From positions 1 through 36,854 of IMG/VR virus record IMGVR_UViG_3300033148_003452: a DNA stretch of 36,854 nt. The stretch is one strand, 5' to 3'. Position 1 is the first letter of the stretch; each line of letters opens with the position of its first letter. The notes under the pieces are model-generated. The model was given only the letters and a program-made list of their open reading frames with translations. It ran no database searches and had not been told where the DNA came from. The DNA comes from a virus. A program made the translations under genes and the position numbers. Below, one piece after another: positions 14,954-22,973 of this stretch.

Positions 14954-14994
14954 AAAATATAAACGGGGCGAACGCTGGCAAGACGCTCGCCCCG
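14954..14994 (-). terminator. Rho-independent terminator of the late operon
   Basis: On the minus strand CGGGGCGA pairs with TCGCCCCG, extended inward by a mismatch and two CG pairs, and is followed by TTTATATTTT. It follows the last lysis gene (stop at 15045) and precedes the repressor promoter. Confidence 0.85.
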
Positions 14995-14995
14995 C

Positions 14996-15016
14996 CCTGC
15001 CTACCGGACAGGCAGG
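14996..15016. repeat. 21-bp GC-rich palindrome, copy 2
   Basis: CCTGCCTACCGG followed by ACAGGCAGG. It is the exact reverse complement of 36717-36737 and related to 1274-1294. It abuts the late terminator hairpin. Confidence 0.85.
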
Positions 15017-15044
15017 CACGTAGGTGGGAGGAGCTGGACTTCGT

Positions 15045-15230
15045 TCACCGGCCCCGGCGCTTGGCCAGGCCACGACTGACCGCGTAGGCGGCGGCGGACA
15101 ACGCCGCAGCGACAATCGCCCATCGACTATCGACGTTCTCCGCCAAGCCTGCCAACAGCGCGCCCAGGCCCGCCAGTACCGTCACCCAGAATTCGGTTGT
15201 TTTGTATCCGCTCTTGATCTCACCAGCCAT
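15045..15230 (-). CDS. Small holin-like membrane protein
   Basis: The 61-aa product starts at ATG 15230 behind GGAGG. After a short polar N-terminus (MAGEIKSGYKTTE) come two hydrophobic segments, about 14-30 and 36-52, separated by a short polar turn, then a basic tail (RGLAKRRGR). This is the pattern of two-TM class II holins, and the gene is last in the late operon beside spanin-like genes. No sequence family is certain. Confidence 0.6.
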   Translation of the reverse strand: MAGEIKSGYKTTEFWVTVLAGLGALLAGLAENVDSRWAIVAAALSAAAYAVSRGLAKRRGR

Positions 15231-15478
15231 TTTTCAATCCTCCAGCACAGCAAGTAACCTATCACACAACCCAACAATGTGGCAAGCGCCAGATTCCACA
15301 CGCCGCCAAGGTCCAATTCGATCCGGCCCGGGCGCTCGATCTGCACCAGCGCGGGCTTCGATGCCGAGATCACCGGCTGACTGGTCGGCGCGCCGATCAG
15401 CGACGCCCGTTCCGCCACACGACAACCGTCAATCGCCAGTATCAACAGTATCAGTGCCAAGCGCCTGGCGGTAATCAT
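15182..15478 (-). CDS. Lipoprotein with C-terminal TM, unimolecular-spanin candidate
   Basis: The 98-aa product begins with a signal sequence (RRLALILLILAIDGC) whose lipobox I-D-G-C places the lipidated Cys near residue 19. A periplasmic stretch of about 40 residues follows, then one strong TM segment (about 61-80, LALATLLGCVIGYLLCW) and a basic C-tail. An N-terminal lipid anchor plus a C-terminal inner-membrane anchor is the diagnostic layout of u-spanins such as T1 gp11, which fuse inner and outer membranes at lysis. It is short for that class. It overlaps the lipoprotein gene before it and the holin-like gene after it by about 50 nt each. Confidence 0.65.
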   Translation of the reverse strand: MITARRLALILLILAIDGCRVAERASLIGAPTSQPVISASKPALVQIERPGRIELDLGGVWNLALATLLGCVIGYLLCWRIEKWLVRSRADTKQPNSG

Positions 15479-15707
15479 ACAGCACTGTTCCCGTTGCCTT
15501 CACGGGCGGGCGCAAGCCGAACCCCGCCATTTGATAACCGACGGCATCCTGCGTTTCGATTACCACAGCGCCCCGCGCGTGAGCACGCTCCGCCGCCTGC
15601 GCCGTCGCATCCAGTACGTCACGCACCGCCTGGATGTTCTGCGCCTGGCAACCGGCCAGGCTCACAGCCAACATCGCAACCATGATCGACTTGATAACCC
15701 TCATCAT
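15429..15707 (-). CDS. Lipoprotein of the lysis region
   Basis: Starting at ATG 15707, which overlaps the previous stop, gives 92 aa. The signal peptide MMRVIKSIMVAMLAVSLAGC has a canonical L-A-G-C lipobox with the lipid Cys at residue 20. The mature part begins with a helix rich in Ala, Glu and Arg (AVRDVLDATAQAAERAHARG) and ends acidic. It could be an outer-membrane spanin or a lysis accessory. It lies between the Cys-rich small gene and the u-spanin candidate. Confidence 0.7.
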   Translation of the reverse strand: MMRVIKSIMVAMLAVSLAGCQAQNIQAVRDVLDATAQAAERAHARGAVVIETQDAVGYQMAGFGLRPPVKATGTVLYDYRQALGTDTVDTGD

Positions 15708-15970
15708 CGCTTCACTTCCTTTCTGCGGCACGTCCGCCGCCCTAACAGGAATTCCTGATACCATGTGTATGCGTGACATAAGCAATGCACTGCATCATAT
15801 CCCTCGTGCGATAATGCGTAATGTAGCGATGCCTCGTCCGTCGTTCCAGTATTATTGAACGCATAGGGTAACATTTCTTCAAGGGGCGAAAACGTAAAAT
15901 GCTTGCAATCGCGGCAGAATCTCAATTGCTCGCGGATCGTTATTATCTGTTTGTAGTCGATATTTGCCAT
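15704..15970 (-). CDS. Small Cys-rich protein
   Basis: From ATG 15970 the product is 88 aa. It contains FCRDCKHF near residue 19 and HCLCHAYTWY in the middle, so CxxC and CxC clusters with several histidines suggest metal binding. The C-terminus is basic. It sits between the holin-like and lipoprotein genes; the role is unknown. Confidence 0.55.
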   Translation of the reverse strand: MANIDYKQIITIREQLRFCRDCKHFTFSPLEEMLPYAFNNTGTTDEASLHYALSHEGYDAVHCLCHAYTWYQEFLLGRRTCRRKEVKR

Positions 15971-15975
15971 GATTC

Positions 15976-16230
15976 TCACTCGACAAACAGGCGGCGAACA
16001 ACCGCGATGATCGCCGCACCCGTGCCTCCGCCGATCATGCCCGCGCCGACAGCCATGCCGGCAATGAAACGCTTGGCGCCACGCAGCGCCTCACCGTGCG
16101 GGCAAGTTTTCTCGTGAACGCTGATCTGCTCTTTTATCCGGTCGTGATAATTGTCCAGTATCTCCCTCGCCGCTTCGCGCGCGACGATCTTCACGAACTC
16201 CATTTCCTGTTCACTCAAGCTGTCGGCCAT
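15976..16230 (-). CDS. Holin-like membrane protein with N-terminal helix
   Basis: The start ATG 16230 follows GGAGTG. The 84-aa product has a long amphipathic helix (about 5-35), an HEKTCPHGE segment, then one Gly/Ala-rich TM segment near 57-76 (AGMAVGAGMIGGGTGAAII) and a basic end. The order (soluble helix, linker, C-terminal TM) resembles XhlA/haemolysin-type lysis proteins. Position after the tail genes fits a lysis role. Confidence 0.6.
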   Translation of the reverse strand: MADSLSEQEMEFVKIVAREAAREILDNYHDRIKEQISVHEKTCPHGEALRGAKRFIAGMAVGAGMIGGGTGAAIIAVVRRLFVE

Positions 16231-16232
16231 GT

Positions 16233-17570
16233 TCAACACTCCGTAACGTTTAATCCGCTGATCAGCGCCGGGGCCTGATCGTCCGCCGTCGCGCTGATCG
16301 TGACGTTGTTGCCATCCGTAAATGTGTAATCCCCCGGCGTGAAATTCGCCGTCCAGGCCGCGCGTCCCTTTACAATGCGGAACTCGTCCAGCCAGCCCCC
16401 GTTCGTGCTCGCCGTAATTATCACAGGCGCTGCGATGTCCGGCACGCCGGTCGTGTCGGGACCGCTATCGATCAATATGCCGTCGAAAAACAGGTAGGCC
16501 GTGTTGCCCTCGCGCGTAACGGCTATGTGATGCCAGCTATTGGCAGTCATGATAACAACTCCGGATAGCGACGTACCGCCACTATGTAACCATTTCAATT
16601 TGTCGCCATCACTTTTATCCCACATCAATACAGCATAATTGCCAAAACCATCATTTTGATTATAGAACGTCTCGTTTGCGGTGGTGCTCGATAATCGAAC
16701 CCAGAAATCAATCGTATAATCGCCCGACAGATTCCAATCGGCGCTATCCGGAATTTGCAGTTCCGCATTGCCTCCAAAAGGAAAATGGACACTGGTCGCC
16801 CCGAATTTCAATTGGGCCGAGTCCAGCTGGGCTGCACCACTGAATGTGATCGAATGCCCGGAAGGGCTGTTATCCGTGGTGCTCGTCGCCGCGTCCTGTC
16901 CCTCGAAGTGCAGCAGTAACACCTGGTCCGATTCCTGCGGATAGTAACTATTCACTGTTTTATAGGCGCGAACCAGAAATGTAACCTCCGTCCCATCCGC
17001 ATAAGCATCGCTGGTCCAGTTGTAACGAACCCGACCGGGAACGTAATTGACCGAACCCAGCAGCGTCAGTGCCCCTGCCTGTGAACGATAGATATGAAAA
17101 CCGGTCGGCGTCGCGTCCTCATTGTCCGGCAGGTACGACCAGGCCAGACGGAACCGACCACCGGAGAGTACATCAATGCTCAGCCCTGTCGGCCCGTTGC
17201 CCACAGGCGACGTAACGTAACCCGCGCCATCGAACGTGACCCATGTGACGTCAGATAGATCGGAAACGCGAATGCATTGACTGACATTCGCGTAGGCGAA
17301 TTGCCATTTTTTGAAGCCCCCCGCCGTATCGGCGGAAAAATCGAACGTGGCAGGAATCGTCGCACTGTCGTCACTCTCCGAAAGATAAGCGCTGGGCGAC
17401 AACTCATCAAGATTGCCGTCCTCCTCGGCCCAGTAAACCATCGTCCACGGTTCCGTCAGTTGCGCGATCAGGCCCGCGTATGCCGGATGCTGGATCGAAT
17501 ACAGTTTCGCCGCATGACTGCATACGTAATCGACCATCGAATAAACATGTAGATCATATTGCGTAGCCAT
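16233..17570 (-). CDS. Virion adhesion protein with LamG/concanavalin-like domain
   Basis: The 445-aa product starts at 17570 on a TAATG overlap with the preceding gene. Residues about 115-215 look like a fibronectin-III segment (RLAWSYLPDNEDATPTGFHI). From about 218 to 425 there is a complete LamG fold: LLHFEG, SVHFPFGGNAELQIP, DYTIDFWVRL, WHHIAVTREGNTAYLFFDG, and GGWLDEFRIVKGRAAW at the end. The last residues form a short strand region. LamG domains in phage tail proteins bind host glycans, so this is a probable receptor-binding or accessory fibre protein. Confidence 0.85.
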   Translation of the reverse strand: MATQYDLHVYSMVDYVCSHAAKLYSIQHPAYAGLIAQLTEPWTMVYWAEEDGNLDELSPSAYLSESDDSATIPATFDFSADTAGGFKKWQFAYANVSQCIRVSDLSDVTWVTFDGAGYVTSPVGNGPTGLSIDVLSGGRFRLAWSYLPDNEDATPTGFHIYRSQAGALTLLGSVNYVPGRVRYNWTSDAYADGTEVTFLVRAYKTVNSYYPQESDQVLLLHFEGQDAATSTTDNSPSGHSITFSGAAQLDSAQLKFGATSVHFPFGGNAELQIPDSADWNLSGDYTIDFWVRLSSTTANETFYNQNDGFGNYAVLMWDKSDGDKLKWLHSGGTSLSGVVIMTANSWHHIAVTREGNTAYLFFDGILIDSGPDTTGVPDIAAPVIITASTNGGWLDEFRIVKGRAAWTANFTPGDYTFTDGNNVTISATADDQAPALISGLNVTEC

Positions 17571-18094
17571 TACGTCGGCGCGCTCCTGGTCAGCGTGGTC
17601 CCATCGTCGCTCCAGGTGATAGTGTAAAGATCAGTGTTGTCGCCGCGATCACGTATCGCGGTGGATTTCGTGCTCTTGGTCACGTTCGCCTTGTTGGCGA
17701 TGATCGCCGCCGCTTCCTCCAGGCTGTCCGCCGCATCGCTGCTGTCCGAAACCTGCTTGATATTCGCATCCACGACGCCGCCCGCCACGCTCATTTGCGG
17801 CATCGTATATATCATCACCGGTTCGATCTTCACGTTGGATGTGCTGCTCTTTGCGAACAGAATGAACAGGTCACAGTTGGTTTCCGCCTGCGTGAGATCG
17901 AATATATAGACACCGGGCGCGTTCGTCGCATCCAGTTCCGTAGGGTTCACGTCGTTAGTTTGCGCCATGGCGGCCCCGTCCTTGCTGATGTAAGCCGTGA
18001 TATTGGCCGCATCGCCGGTCTTCTCGGTCCCGTTCGCCGTGTCCCACGCAAAGATCGCGAGCTTCTGAGACGCTACGTTCTTGTATAAAGCCAT
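17570..18094 (-). CDS. Virion accessory protein, 174 aa
   Basis: The N-terminal 95 residues are a beta-sandwich-like sequence (KLAIFAWDTANGTEKTGDAA, GVYIFDLTQAETNCDLFIL). A low-complexity connector follows (VVDANIKQVSDSSDAADSLE), then a short end domain. The connector type, with VDANI-K-V, is one I recall from phage virion proteins carrying repeated tail or head appendage domains. It lies between the fibre and the LamG protein. Confidence 0.65.
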   Translation of the reverse strand: MALYKNVASQKLAIFAWDTANGTEKTGDAANITAYISKDGAAMAQTNDVNPTELDATNAPGVYIFDLTQAETNCDLFILFAKSSTSNVKIEPVMIYTMPQMSVAGGVVDANIKQVSDSSDAADSLEEAAAIIANKANVTKSTKSTAIRDRGDNTDLYTITWSDDGTTLTRSAPT

Positions 18095-18097
18095 CTG

Positions 18098-19807
18098 TTA
18101 GTATCTCCTCGGCTTCGAGCGCCAATCCTCGGCGTGCAATTCAAGCCTCCAATCGATCGCCTCCGTCGGCGTCACGTTCGAGATTATCAAGGTCTTGTAC
18201 CCGTCCTTGCTGATTTCAAAACTATGCGGGCTGTAGGTCGTAACCGTCGTATCGCTACCGTTATAGGAATAATTCTTATACGTAATCGTCTGCTGTGTAA
18301 TCTTGCCGTCCCCGCCGGTGGAAACGCTGAACACAGTATTGTTGTTCTTATCTTTACACGTCACTGTAGCCGATTCCACGTTCGCCCCTGCCTCGTCCGT
18401 GACTTGGATGTCCACAGTGAATTGCGTGTTCGCCGTCTGAACATTCGCACCGGCGAACGATATCTCGGCATCGCTGGGCACCGGAGATGGATTGATCAGG
18501 TCTACATTGGAATTCGCCGTACCATTATTCAAAAGTATATCATTGCCATAGCCCGTGAACGTGCAGTTTGAAACATCTACATCCGTACTACCTGATTTGC
18601 TGATGGCATTATAGACATTGTTGAAAAATAGACTATTTACGGCAAAATCACCGCTCGATGCGGGCATGAATGCATAAGCGTTCTGGAAATTGACACGATC
18701 AAACGTATAATCCGCCGTCCCAGTAAAGAACCAGCCGGACCGGTAATCGCTACCGCCGTCCAGTTCAGAGGACAACGTGCTGTCGACGAACTTGATTGTC
18801 CCCGATCCCTGGAAATACGCCCTGCCGTTCGTCGTTACGCGATTATGCAGGATGGAGCCGTAACAGTACAAATCCCCATCATCGACGTTGTAATAATAGC
18901 TGGCGCTCTGCGGATTCTGGAAGCTCCAGCTTGAACCTTTGCTCCCACGTCCCGTCGAATTATAATCCTCGCCGAGAGTCAAGGTCGCATTGGCGTTGAG
19001 GTTCCAACCGATATCGTCATCGAACCACACATTCTCCCATTGAGACAGGAACGCCGTGGAGTTGGAACCATCGCCAATCAGAAATTCGTCCAGATTGCTG
19101 ATTCGATACTGGCCGTCCTCTACCGTTTCATGAATCACGCCATAGCGCCGCTGGTAAACCTTGATTACGTCGCCCACGGTGAAGCCGTTGAAGTCCAGGC
19201 TGGTGATCGTCCTCCACTTTTTCGTTGAAAGAACCGTAGTGACACTATTCATCGCCAGCGCCGTTTCGGTCTGGCTGTCGCCCGCCGCGTCGGTTCCGAC
19301 GATATCCACGCTCGCCCCGGCCCTGGCATTGTCTACGGTGATTACTATGTTCGTACAGGCGCTGTCCGCCAGTTGAATCTGATTGTCCAGCGAAATGCCA
19401 TTGTCGGGATCGCCGGCAATCGTGTGCGATAACAACTCAACGGCAGACGTGATCGTAATATCGTCGCCCGCACCGACGTCCGCCGACGGCGCCGGGCTGA
19501 CGGTCAGTTCACCGCCGCCATCGTCCATCGCGGTGATAGTATAGAATCCATTGCAACCATCGGTACTGCTGCCGGTGACGATGATCCGGTGATTGATCTT
19601 GAAGCCGGCGTTCACGAACCCGTTGCCGCTGTCCAGTATCTTGCCATTCGTATTACTGAAGCTGATCGTGTTCGCCGTGATCGAGGCGTTGTCGGCATCG
19701 TGCACCTCGCCGAACGTCCATTCGGTTCCCGTCCCGCCACCGTACAGCGTCAGGTCATTCGTACCCGCCGGACCAGGGTAATCACATGATTTGGTATACG
19801 CAGCCAT
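18098..19807 (-). CDS. Tail fibre or tailspike-like protein (beta-helix)
   Basis: The 569-aa protein starts 1 nt inside the previous stop. It is rich in Ser, Thr, Asn, Asp and Gly. The middle (about 290-440) has the short strand-turn pattern of a right-handed beta-helix, with successive segments such as GRAYFQGSGTIKFVDSTL, YTFDRVNFQN, and VDVSNCTFTGYGNDILLNNG. The last 110 residues resemble a carboxypeptidase-regulatory Ig-like domain (FTVDIQVTDEAGANVESATV, FEISKDGYKTLIISN). I see no obvious hydrolase motif, so it may only bind its receptor. Confidence 0.75.
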   Translation of the reverse strand: MAAYTKSCDYPGPAGTNDLTLYGGGTGTEWTFGEVHDADNASITANTISFSNTNGKILDSGNGFVNAGFKINHRIIVTGSSTDGCNGFYTITAMDDGGGELTVSPAPSADVGAGDDITITSAVELLSHTIAGDPDNGISLDNQIQLADSACTNIVITVDNARAGASVDIVGTDAAGDSQTETALAMNSVTTVLSTKKWRTITSLDFNGFTVGDVIKVYQRRYGVIHETVEDGQYRISNLDEFLIGDGSNSTAFLSQWENVWFDDDIGWNLNANATLTLGEDYNSTGRGSKGSSWSFQNPQSASYYYNVDDGDLYCYGSILHNRVTTNGRAYFQGSGTIKFVDSTLSSELDGGSDYRSGWFFTGTADYTFDRVNFQNAYAFMPASSGDFAVNSLFFNNVYNAISKSGSTDVDVSNCTFTGYGNDILLNNGTANSNVDLINPSPVPSDAEISFAGANVQTANTQFTVDIQVTDEAGANVESATVTCKDKNNNTVFSVSTGGDGKITQQTITYKNYSYNGSDTTVTTYSPHSFEISKDGYKTLIISNVTPTEAIDWRLELHAEDWRSKPRRY

Positions 19808-20073
19808 CAGCTAGTCCAATCCAATACATCAGCGGTATCGCCGGTCGTCAATGCATCATGCGCGGCCTTCACGGCGTTCCATCCCGCAGCCAGCGCTGCC
19901 TTCACGTCAGCAGGGATCGTATCGAATTGGCCCGAATCGACGACCGCCTGAATCCTGGCGTTCGTATTCGCCAGGTCGTCCCTCATCGCCTGCAACAATG
20001 CACGCACCTGGAAGGCTGCGTCGCGCTGCTTCTTCTCGTCCCAGAGCGTAGTCAACGTATCCGTGACAGCCAT
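19807..20073 (-). CDS. Small helical virion-region protein
   Basis: The 88-aa product starts at ATG 20073 with AGGAGA. It is almost fully helical by composition (ALLQAMRDDLANTNARIQAV). Its place before the fibre gene suggests a fibre-attachment or chaperone role; no family recognised. Confidence 0.55.
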   Translation of the reverse strand: MAVTDTLTTLWDEKKQRDAAFQVRALLQAMRDDLANTNARIQAVVDSGQFDTIPADVKAALAAGWNAVKAAHDALTTGDTADVLDWTS

Positions 20074-20082
20074 AGCAATCTC

Positions 20083-20427
20083 CTACCTGTTAAGTATGGT
20101 CGATCCACCTTGCGTAACAATGCCCGATGGGCGATCCGGTGTGCTGGGGTAACAGCATACGTAAACCTCTATCGTCTCCGCGCCGTCCGTTTCGTAATTC
20201 CCATACTCGTCGAACGTAATCAGTGCAAACTTCCACGGGCCTGGATCGTTCACCATGCAGGACAGTTCGTAAGTCCCATCCGCGTCAATCGACACGCGCC
20301 GTGGAGTGATCGGTGCGGTGTAATCCATCGTACCCGTCATGTTGTCCGAATACAATTTCATATAATCGCCGCTGGCGTAACCGCTGACCGCAGCGCTGAT
20401 TGTCACACGCTTGTGATCGTAATTCAT
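20083..20427 (-). CDS. Ig-like virion protein
   Basis: The ATG at 20427 overlaps the TGA of the zinc-binding gene. The 114-aa product is beta-rich (VTISAAVSGYASGDYMKLY, DADGTYELSCMV, WKFALITFDEYGNYET) and reads like one Ig/fibronectin-like domain, typical of virion adhesion modules. Confidence 0.6.
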   Translation of the reverse strand: MNYDHKRVTISAAVSGYASGDYMKLYSDNMTGTMDYTAPITPRRVSIDADGTYELSCMVNDPGPWKFALITFDEYGNYETDGAETIEVYVCCYPSTPDRPSGIVTQGGSTILNR

Positions 20428-20606
20428 CCGCATCCCGCTCCGCAATCAAGGCAACGATAGCAGCCTTCCTGGAAAACCAGGCAACCGCCGCAAAGTTTGC
20501 AGGTTTCATATCTGGATTCAATATCATTATGCTGTTCCAATTGTCGCGCCGACGGAACCACACGATCCAAACCGTTTGTTCTTCGTTTCTTGCAATTACA
20601 CGTCAT
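20424..20606 (-). CDS. Small zinc-binding protein
   Basis: The 60-aa product has three Cys clusters: TCNCKK at the N-terminus, CKLCGGC near 36-41, and CYRCLDCGAGC at the end, consistent with a zinc ribbon. It lies inside the tail-adhesion region, unusual for a DNA-binding finger. The ribosome site is weak. Confidence 0.5.
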   Translation of the reverse strand: MTCNCKKRRTNGLDRVVPSARQLEQHNDIESRYETCKLCGGCLVFQEGCYRCLDCGAGCG

Positions 20607-20615
20607 GGCTTTTTC

Positions 20616-21594
20616 TCAAGCGTATACTCGGTTTCCAGCCACCAGTATGTTATTGTTGCTATCAACCGCAATCCCTCTGGTAATGCTACCCGTATCATAT
20701 CGCCACTGCAATTCGCCGGAGGAATTTAGTTTCCAAACACTGTAACCGCCTGAACGATATCCGGCTACCAAGACGTTATCTGAACCGTCTGCGGCGATTC
20801 CACGTATCATATCGCCATTGTAGTGTGCCGGAGGAACTCAATTTCCAAACGCTATAACCGCCGGAACGAGCACCAGCCACTAAGACGTTATCTGCGGCGA
20901 TTCCATAAGCTGCGTCGCCCGTATCATATCGCCACTGCAATTCGCCGGAGGAATTTAGTTTCCAAACACTGTAACCGCCTGAACGATATCCGGCTACCAA
21001 GACGTTATCTGAACCGTCTGCGGCGATTCCACTGTAACCGCCTGAACGATATCCGGCTACCAAGACGTTATCTGAACCGTCTGCGGCGATTCCATAAGCT
21101 GCGTCGCCCGCATCATATCGCCACTGCAATTCGCCGGAGGAATTTAGTTTCCAAACATTGTAACCGCCTGAATGCCATCCGGCCACCAAGACGTTATCTG
21201 AACCGTCTACGGCAACGTCATAAGCCAAATCGCCCGTATGGTATTCCCACTGCAACGCGCCGGAGGCGTTAAGTTTCCAAACATTGTAAACGCCTGAAAG
21301 ATATCCGGCTACCAAGACGTTATCTGAACCGTCTACGGCGATTCCATAAGTATGGTTACCCGTATCATATCGCCACTGCAATTCGCCGGAGGAATTTAAT
21401 TTCCAAACACTGTAACCGCCTGAACGCTCTCCGGTCACCAAGACGTTATCTGAACCGTCTGCGGCGATTCCATGAGTGTGATCACCCGTATCATATCGCC
21501 ACTGCAATTCACCATCCGAATTTAATTTCCAAACGCTACTATACTGGGGTATTAAGGCGCAGCAACACCCTGCCTGATGCCATATTCCCGCCAT
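20616..21594 (-). pseudogene. Seven-unit propeller-like repeat protein, split by a frameshift
   Basis: The start ATG at 21594 overlaps the previous TGA. The product is built of repeats of about 42 residues, consensus VWKLNSSGELQWRYDTGD, a variable part, then GIAADGSDNVLVAGYRSGGY. Seven units are visible, which suits a seven-bladed beta-propeller of the SBBP/delta-60 sort. Unit 4 carries an extra 21-residue piece and unit 5 lacks G-S-D. The frame breaks in unit 6: translation runs WRYDT then into WNRRRR and stops at 20776, while the rest continues in another frame from about 20810 to 20616. A single copy of GGCGATATGATACG sits at 20816-20803; two tandem copies would restore WRYDTGDMIRGIAADG exactly. 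It is either a slipped-strand off state or an assembly collapse. Confidence 0.8.
20968..21094. repeat. 63-bp in-frame tandem duplication
   Basis: A block of 64 bp at 20968-21031 recurs at 21031-21094 with a 63-bp period, and the same 64 bp occur again at 20739-20802. It adds 21 residues without a full repeat unit, a sign of recent slippage or recombination between repeats. Confidence 0.85.
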
Positions 21595-22127
21595 CAGTCA
21601 CAGCCTCCGTCCACGCCATTCGCGTACTGGAACCAATACGTCATTGCGCCGTCCGCAGCGCGAACCGGACGTATCCAGACGATTGCACCGTTCGGGCACG
21701 GCTGAATCGTGAATGTGTAATCCGCAGTATCGAGGTTCGCTGCGTCCACGCCATTGCCTTGCGTGCCCGTTCCGCTGTTCATGTTCTCCAGCGTGTTTCG
21801 CGCAGGATTCGTGCCTGTCGTCCCGCTCCTGCCGTTCGTCTTGGCCTGCCAGTTGCCGTAACCGTCCTCCGTCAACTGGGCTTCCTGCCAGGCGTATTTC
21901 CAGCGATTAGTCCCATCGCTGGCGTTTGCGCCGATCAGCGCCCAGAAACCATATTCGGATAGCGATAAAAACTCCGGCAACCAGATATTGACGGACTCCT
22001 GCGACTGCTTCACAGACGCGCCGTTGATACGTATCTGGCGCGGGCGATTAATCCTGTCGATGATATCATTGATCGCCCTTATTATGGCGTACTTGTCGGC
22101 CCATCTGCCAAGCTTGCGCAGCCTCAC
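21594..22127 (-). CDS. Tail-region protein, 177 aa
   Basis: The best start is GTG 22127, overlapping the previous TGA by GTGA and preceded by GGAG. The N-terminus is a basic helix (RKLGRWADKYAIIRAINDII). The rest is a beta-rich domain (YGFWALIGANASDGTN, GAIVWIRPVRAADGAMTYWF). It precedes the propeller gene and follows a probable distal-tail gene, so it could join the tail tip to the adhesin. No family certain. Confidence 0.65.
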   Translation of the reverse strand: MRLRKLGRWADKYAIIRAINDIIDRINRPRQIRINGASVKQSQESVNIWLPEFLSLSEYGFWALIGANASDGTNRWKYAWQEAQLTEDGYGNWQAKTNGRSGTTGTNPARNTLENMNSGTGTQGNGVDAANLDTADYTFTIQPCPNGAIVWIRPVRAADGAMTYWFQYANGVDGGCD

Positions 22128-22972
22128 GATCTCACTCCGCCGTAATTGTCGTCCGTTGCTTTCGCCATGTCCTTCACCAGCTGATACAGATCGCTCTTGC
22201 GATACATGTTCGTCGTAATGCCATAGGCGACGTTCCACCCGTCGGGGTTATACTCGAATCGCATGTCGTAACGATACGTATTCCGCGCAGCGCGCGTTAT
22301 AGTACATCCCGTGAATCGCCATTTCCCCTGATCGGTTAAGGTTGACGTATCATCCTCGTAGCGAGGATCGACTTTGCTTTTTTCCTCGCCGATACGATAA
22401 ACGAATTGTGAATTATTCACCGTGTTTAACGCGCCTATGACTCGCGCCGCCCAGAGTTTTGAACCGTAGGTGGTAAGGTAGTAGGTCTGGCGCGGAGCGT
22501 AAAGCATTAATTGCGGGCGATTATCATCAGTCGGATCAGCGCCGCTGACCGTCGGGCCGTTCGTGCGCCATTCATGCGCCCAATCCTTATAAGTTTCCTC
22601 CTCCCAATCATACCACACAAGGACTGGGTTGGATTCATATTCGATCTCCAGCCGCTCTTCCCAACTGGAAACCTGATCAGCCCTGACCTCTCTCGCCACG
22701 TCGGATTGCGTACTATACGTTATCGTTACCTTGCAGTTCGTGTTGTCGACCGCCTCAACGTCACGGCTTGTGACGGCCAACTGCGGGCGACCAACCCACT
22801 CGTCACCGATGATCGGAAAACTCCAGCCAGGCTGCGGCGTGCCGTTCTCGTCATAGTATGTCCCGCCTTGGTTGTACCAGTCTGCCCACGTGCAAAGGAA
22901 CTTCCGTTGCACGCTCCAACCTTCTGCGGTATCGTGTTCCTCCTGCGTGTCGAATAACTCGTATATCGCCAT
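22124..22972 (-). CDS. Probable distal tail / baseplate-region protein
   Basis: The 282-aa product is beta-rich with many Trp and Tyr (WSVQRKFLCTWADWYNQGG, KVTITYSTQSDVAREV, YRYDMRFEYNPDGWNVAYG). It directly follows the tape measure gene, where siphoviruses encode the distal tail protein. Identity is inferred from position; I see no clear Dit motif. Confidence 0.6.
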   Translation of the reverse strand: MAIYELFDTQEEHDTAEGWSVQRKFLCTWADWYNQGGTYYDENGTPQPGWSFPIIGDEWVGRPQLAVTSRDVEAVDNTNCKVTITYSTQSDVAREVRADQVSSWEERLEIEYESNPVLVWYDWEEETYKDWAHEWRTNGPTVSGADPTDDNRPQLMLYAPRQTYYLTTYGSKLWAARVIGALNTVNNSQFVYRIGEEKSKVDPRYEDDTSTLTDQGKWRFTGCTITRAARNTYRYDMRFEYNPDGWNVAYGITTNMYRKSDLYQLVKDMAKATDDNYGGVRS

Positions 22973-22973
22973 A

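Noticed and set aside
20739-21540. Regular DNA repeats that could be taken for a CRISPR array
   Set aside because: The repeats are about 126 bp, in-frame and protein-coding, with no unique spacers of constant length and no cas genes.
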